Assembly: GCA_025603075.1 (NCBI GenBank)
Contig: MU626260.1
Span: forward strand, 275,380 to 339,379
Source of the DNA: Neoconidiobolus thromboides FSU 785
Taxonomy: Eukaryota; Entomophthoromycota; Entomophthoromycetes; Entomophthorales; Neoconidiobolaceae
Direction: 5' to 3'
Length of the DNA stretch: 64,000 bases
Below the pieces are notes generated by a model. The model was given only the letters and a program-made list of their open reading frames with translations. It was not told the DNA's origin and ran no database searches. The first letter of the stretch is position 1. Each line of letters starts with the position of its first letter. Below, in pieces: positions 60,906 through 64,000 of this stretch. Made by a program: the position numbers and the translations under genes.

Positions 60906-60939
60906 CCAAAAGGTACAACGATACGCAATAAAAATTCAA

Positions 60940-62058
60940 ATGCTCCTAGCTTTATCTCTCTTCTTCTTTATCGCTTCTACTTTATGTCAAAATCCCCTTG
61001 GGCTAACATATCTGGATAAAAAATGTTACAAGCTTAACTACGATATGGCTTGGTTTGAAGTTGATATATCATCAAAATATCAACGTAATTGTCAGCCGCT
61101 ACATCATTGGGTGATTTTGGTAGGAAAAGATAGAAACTCCAAAGATTGGTATGAAGGAAAGAGTTGTCTTCGTAATTCAAAGTCTTGTTGCTTAACTTGT
61201 CGTCAATATTGTACTGATAATTTCCGAGTCAAGACTACTGATTCCATTACTGATATGAAAAATTTAGATGTCATGGAGATTACATCGACTCATAAAAGCA
61301 GGGATTATTTGTATTTAGCTCCTAACATTGGGAGCTTAAATTATCTTTCGGTTGATTTGAGACAAGGCTTAAGATCCATTATTGTACCAATGAATAATCT
61401 ACATCCGGATGATCATAACTATCGTCAAGTATTTCAAATTAAAATGACTGAAAGTATTGTTACTAAGATTTTGAATAATACTAATTTATATAATAAAGAT
61501 GCACAAACAATTCAATCCAATGACCATGTATTAGGTATTGATAAGATTTGCTTATTAGCTAATGATATGTTGAGGACCGCTGCTATGCCATATGAGTTTA
61601 GTAACTGCTTTAAATTAATTCCAAATAAAGAAATCCGAACTTCTTGTGGTTATTGGGGTACAAAGTATGATAAAGATCGTGGTTATTTTTGTGGATCAAG
61701 TAAATGGTCAAATGAAGCAGCCACTTTGGCTTCATGTCTTCAAAACCTACCATTAATCAATGCATCTAAAATGGCTTATAACAACAAAGCTTTAGAATAT
61801 ATGAGAACAGCAGTAACAGCTGGTATTTCAGCTATCCCATATGCTGGTTTAGTTTTAGCTGCTACCACTAATGCTATTTTAGGCCCAACTGCTGATGAAT
61901 TAATTCTTAGTGAATATAAAGGGGCTGAATATGATGAAAAATTAGTTATCCTTAGTGGAGTTCGTAAACAAGTTTTAAAGGAAAGTGCCAAACTTGCAAA
62001 AGGATATTTTAAGGAGCATTTTGGTGACATTATCAAATCTATCAAAAACGTATTATAG
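60940..62058 (+). CDS. Unrecognised cysteine-rich secreted protein
   Basis: Single-exon 372-residue protein. A clean signal peptide (MLLALSLFFFIASTLC) precedes a Cys-rich N-terminal segment at about residues 28-91 (CYKLNYDMAWFEVD, then CLRNSKSCCLTCRQYC), with further Cys pairs near CLLAND, NCFKLIPNKEIRTSCGYWG, YFCGSSKW and ASCLQNLP. That pattern suggests a disulphide-stabilised extracellular protein. Towards the C-terminus there is a Gly/Ala-rich hydrophobic segment (GISAIPYAGLVLAATT) followed by an amphipathic Lys-rich helix (KQVLKESAKLAKGYFKEHFG). I recognise no family. The hydrophobic C-terminal segment could be a membrane-interacting helix or simply a buried one. Frame, length, TATA box and codon use support a real gene. 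MITEs start 106 bp after the stop. Confidence 0.75.
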   Translation: MLLALSLFFFIASTLCQNPLGLTYLDKKCYKLNYDMAWFEVDISSKYQRNCQPLHHWVILVGKDRNSKDWYEGKSCLRNSKSCCLTCRQYCTDNFRVKTTDSITDMKNLDVMEITSTHKSRDYLYLAPNIGSLNYLSVDLRQGLRSIIVPMNNLHPDDHNYRQVFQIKMTESIVTKILNNTNLYNKDAQTIQSNDHVLGIDKICLLANDMLRTAAMPYEFSNCFKLIPNKEIRTSCGYWGTKYDKDRGYFCGSSKWSNEAATLASCLQNLPLINASKMAYNNKALEYMRTAVTAGISAIPYAGLVLAATTNAILGPTADELILSEYKGAEYDEKLVILSGVRKQVLKESAKLAKGYFKEHFGDIIKSIKNVL

Positions 62059-62163
62059 TTTTGTACTATCTCTAATAAACCTTTATCTTTAAATTTGTTT
62101 TATATTTGATAGTTATTTAAGAGCTTAAGTATTGTAGTTATAAGTTTTAACTCTTGAAAGCAT

Positions 62164-62264
62164 ATGGGGATGTATTTTTGTATTTAAGAATTTTACTAAC
62201 AAACTTTCGCTTAAATAGCACTTAAAAAATGGAAAAAACAATGAAGTTGAAAAAAACATTCCCA
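62164..62264 (+). mobile_element. MITE copy 24a
   Basis: ATATGGGGATGTATTTTTGT ... ACATTCCCA; core TTAAATAGCACTTAAAAAA. Directly followed by copy 24b with only CA between them. Confidence 0.92.
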
Positions 62265-62266
62265 CA

Positions 62267-62361
62267 TGGGAATGTTTTTTTGTTTAAGAATTTTACTAGC
62301 AATTTTTCCGTTCAAGTGGTGCTTAAAAGTGGAAAAAGTAATGAAGCCAAAAAAACACCCA
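62267..62361 (+). mobile_element. MITE copy 24b
   Basis: TGGGAATGTTTTTTTGTTTA ... AACACCCA followed by CATATATA; core TTCAAGTGGTGCTTAAAAG; same orientation as 24a. Confidence 0.9.
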
Positions 62362-62976
62362 CATATATACGATTACATAACTTCAAACGTGATAGAAATA
62401 CAATACCTTGAAAAAGCATCCCAAAGTTTATTTCTTAGAAGCTAATAAATAAAGCAGTATTACTTTTTTTCTCATTTATATTTACTACATATCTATTATT
62501 ATTTGTGTTTAATATTGACATTACTGATAAGAAGTTTAATGTGCTATAGTATTATATTTGAATATAAAAAGGGAACAATTATTGAGATACAATTTTGAAA
62601 ACCTTAATTCAAATTTTATCTTTTTAGTATTTTATAATGTTGAATATGAAATTATTTGAAAGATTTTTACTAACAACCAATTTGTAATACAAAATAATAT
62701 ATCAAATGAAATAGCTCAATTCCTTCACACGAAGTTTCCTATTAGAAGGAATAAAAGTAATACTTATGTACTTATTATCTACTGTATATAATAAAAGCTG
62801 TATTTTTATTTTTTGAAACGCTCTTTTTTTGGTTATAGTCTTTTAACTATTAATATATAGGATTACAATTACACTTTTAGATTGATAAAGTATTTCGGAT
62901 CTTTTAAGTGTCTAAGATATCTACCATTTAAATCTGGACAGGATAGAAAATTTATTAAGATTTTGTAAAATATAGC

Positions 62977-63075
62977 CTATGGGGTTGTCTGGATTAGTTT
63001 CATTATTTTATCCAATTTTTGAAAAATTTTGTATTTTAAAAACTTCGCTTAAAATTCTATAAAATCACATCTTTT
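62977..63075 (-). mobile_element. Decayed or variant MITE copy
   Basis: CTATGGGGTTGTCTGGATTA, GTTTCATTATTTTATCC and AAAACTTCGCTTAAAATTCT, ending AAATCAC. Shares the altered second half with the copy at 56117. Confidence 0.5.
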
Positions 63076-63285
63076 ATTAAAACAAAAGTACCCAAACACA
63101 GTTCTAAATCATTCTATTATAGCTCATACTGTAAGTTAGTTGAATTTCTACTAGATCTTAAATACATGTTCTTATAAAGCTTAATTGAGAAATGTTTATT
63201 ATTGACTGCTTTATAACCAATATTGCAGATTTGTTATCAAACAAATAGACTATTTTAATGTTATAATTACATTATTAATATATTT

Positions 63286-63420
63286 CTAAGTTAATAAATA
63301 GCTGCATGGGAGGGAGTGGTTAGCTCCAAAACTATGATTAACCATCCCTATATAGTACAAGTAATAATAGTTTTTACATATTATTACAGTTACTTGTTCT
63401 TTGACTATTTATTAACTTAG
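63286..63420. repeat. Composite inverted repeat able to fold as a three-way junction
   Basis: Perfect 16-bp outer arms, CTAAGTTAATAAATAG (63286-63301) and its complement (63405-63420), enclose two internal inverted repeats: GGGAGTGGTTA ... TTAACCATCCC (63312-63348, one bulge) and GTAATAATA ... TATTATTAC (63361-63387). Confidence 0.75.
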
Positions 63421-63431
63421 CTATTAATAAC

Positions 63432-64000
63432 TTAAGTAATCTTAACATTTAACAATCTATTTCTATCATTCAACAAACTAATTACTTGCTTAGTAAATAT
63501 CGAAATTTTGAAATTCTCTGTTATCTTCGTAAGGTAAGCTGGGATCGATCTTTTAATTTTTCTATTTTCCATAGACTCTATAACTTTAATTGGGACTATA
63601 TCGCTTTTTTTTGATGTATCAGATACTGGATAGCAATATAGTTTATTATTATGTTTAATAAAGTGTAAATACTTCTTAATGCCCTGCATCTCTATTGTTC
63701 TTTTTGTATTTTTGTTTCTTTTATACTTTTTAAAAATTATATCTGTTTTCCCATTATTAACAGTCGAATTATTAATTTTATTATGCTCGCAAATAAAAGC
63801 CTCAAATCTTGAAATTAATTGATCGATATCTTCTATTTTACCTAACGCTTCAAAACTACTTTTCCATTTTGAAAGGTTTCCAAAATGTCCGCCAACTATA
63901 CTTTTTCCATGATGCTCAGCAAAAAAATTAAGATTAACATTCAAACTACTATTTATTTTATCAATTTCTTTAAACATATAGTGTAGAAACTCTTGGGATC
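63432..64000 (-). CDS. C-terminal part of a transposase-like protein, cut by the right edge
   Basis: The frame ends at 63432 and stays open to the window edge through the ATG at 63977 (SQEFLHYMFKEIDKINSS...), so the true start lies outside. About 189 residues are visible. The N-terminal part, NVNLNFFAEHHGKSIVGGHF followed by GNLSKW, resembles a conserved block, FFxExHGKxxxDxHF, of fungal and animal transposon-derived proteins, where I take the Glu to belong to the DDE-type catalytic set; here the usual Asp before HF is Gly. The rest is Lys/Asn-rich and basic (FKKYKRNKNTKRTI). The 3' end lies 11 bp from the composite inverted repeat. Whether the element is intact cannot be judged. Confidence 0.5.
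   Translation of the reverse strand, partial: SQEFLHYMFKEIDKINSSLNVNLNFFAEHHGKSIVGGHFGNLSKWKSSFEALGKIEDIDQLISRFEAFICEHNKINNSTVNNGKTDIIFKKYKRNKNTKRTIEMQGIKKYLHFIKHNNKLYCYPVSDTSKKSDIVPIKVIESMENRKIKRSIPAYLTKITENFKISIFTKQVISLLNDRNRLLNVKIT

Larger units (their letters stand above)
55832..60939. other. 5.1-kb gene-free, MITE-rich region
   Basis: No supported protein gene. Contains five clear MITE copies and one decayed copy between 56117 and 57840, and a doubtful tRNA relic near 59589-59660. The rest is AT-rich with frequent stops in all frames; the open frame at 58417-58629 has no recognised feature. Confidence 0.6.
62059..63285. other. Intergenic with tandem MITEs and a decayed copy
   Basis: No gene. 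Holds MITE copies 24a and 24b and an eroded copy near 62977-63075; the open frame at 62229-62411 is the translation of the MITE pair. Confidence 0.55.

Overview
The window looks like nuclear DNA of an AT-rich fungus. Coding genes carry short spliceosomal introns (about 40-100 nt, mostly GTAAGT-like donors, TAG acceptors, CTAAC/TTAAC branch-like motifs). The gene set is eukaryotic and fungal in flavour: RPA70, FHIP, uS12/Rps23, a penta-EF-hand protein, TAF4, La, an Sfp1/JAZF-type zinc finger, a Cdc25-type RasGEF, Tsr1, Ric1 and a proteinase K-like secreted subtilisin. Base composition, the secreted protease and the heavy load of short transposable elements would fit a zygomycete-grade fungus such as the Entomophthoromycotina (a Conidiobolus-like organism), but that placement is a guess from the sequence alone.

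Layout. 1-7030: RFA1 (cut by the left edge), FHIP and RPS23, all on the minus strand. 7030-10810: no protein gene; five copies of a ~100-bp MITE and a decayed tRNA-Pro. 10812-13209: a secreted/membrane kelch protein, a convergent penta-EF-hand gene and tRNA-Asp. 15436-20427: a two-finger C2H2 factor, a four-exon lysine-rich/ankyrin-like protein and tRNA-Val. 20807-21973: subtilisin. 22598-29091: a TAF4 locus with two full-length paralogues arranged tail to tail, sharing all four intron positions and phases, plus a third decayed copy. 29329-32659: small genes on both strands (an unrecognised coiled-coil gene, a Med22-like gene, a tail-anchored Pex26-like gene, a tiny two-exon gene). 34720-39570: La, embedded in the densest MITE cluster and a second terminal-inverted-repeat element. 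39570-45801: Sfp1-like factor, GDSL esterase and SH3-WW-RasGEF. 47131-55831: tRNA-Lys, TSR1 (14 exons) and RIC1 (17 exons). 55832-60939: gene-empty, MITE-rich. 60940-62058: an unrecognised cysteine-rich secreted protein. 62164-64000: tandem MITEs, a composite inverted-repeat structure and the C-terminal end of a transposase-like protein running off the right edge.

Most genes are unrelated housekeeping functions, so there is no operon logic. The striking content is repetitive. One MITE family (TGGGGATG ends, TA-rich target, internal AGCGCT core) has 22 clear and 5 decayed copies here. Several small open frames in the window are translations of these MITEs, not genes. All exon structures were deduced by eye from frame, splice motifs and protein similarity, with no alignment or RNA evidence.
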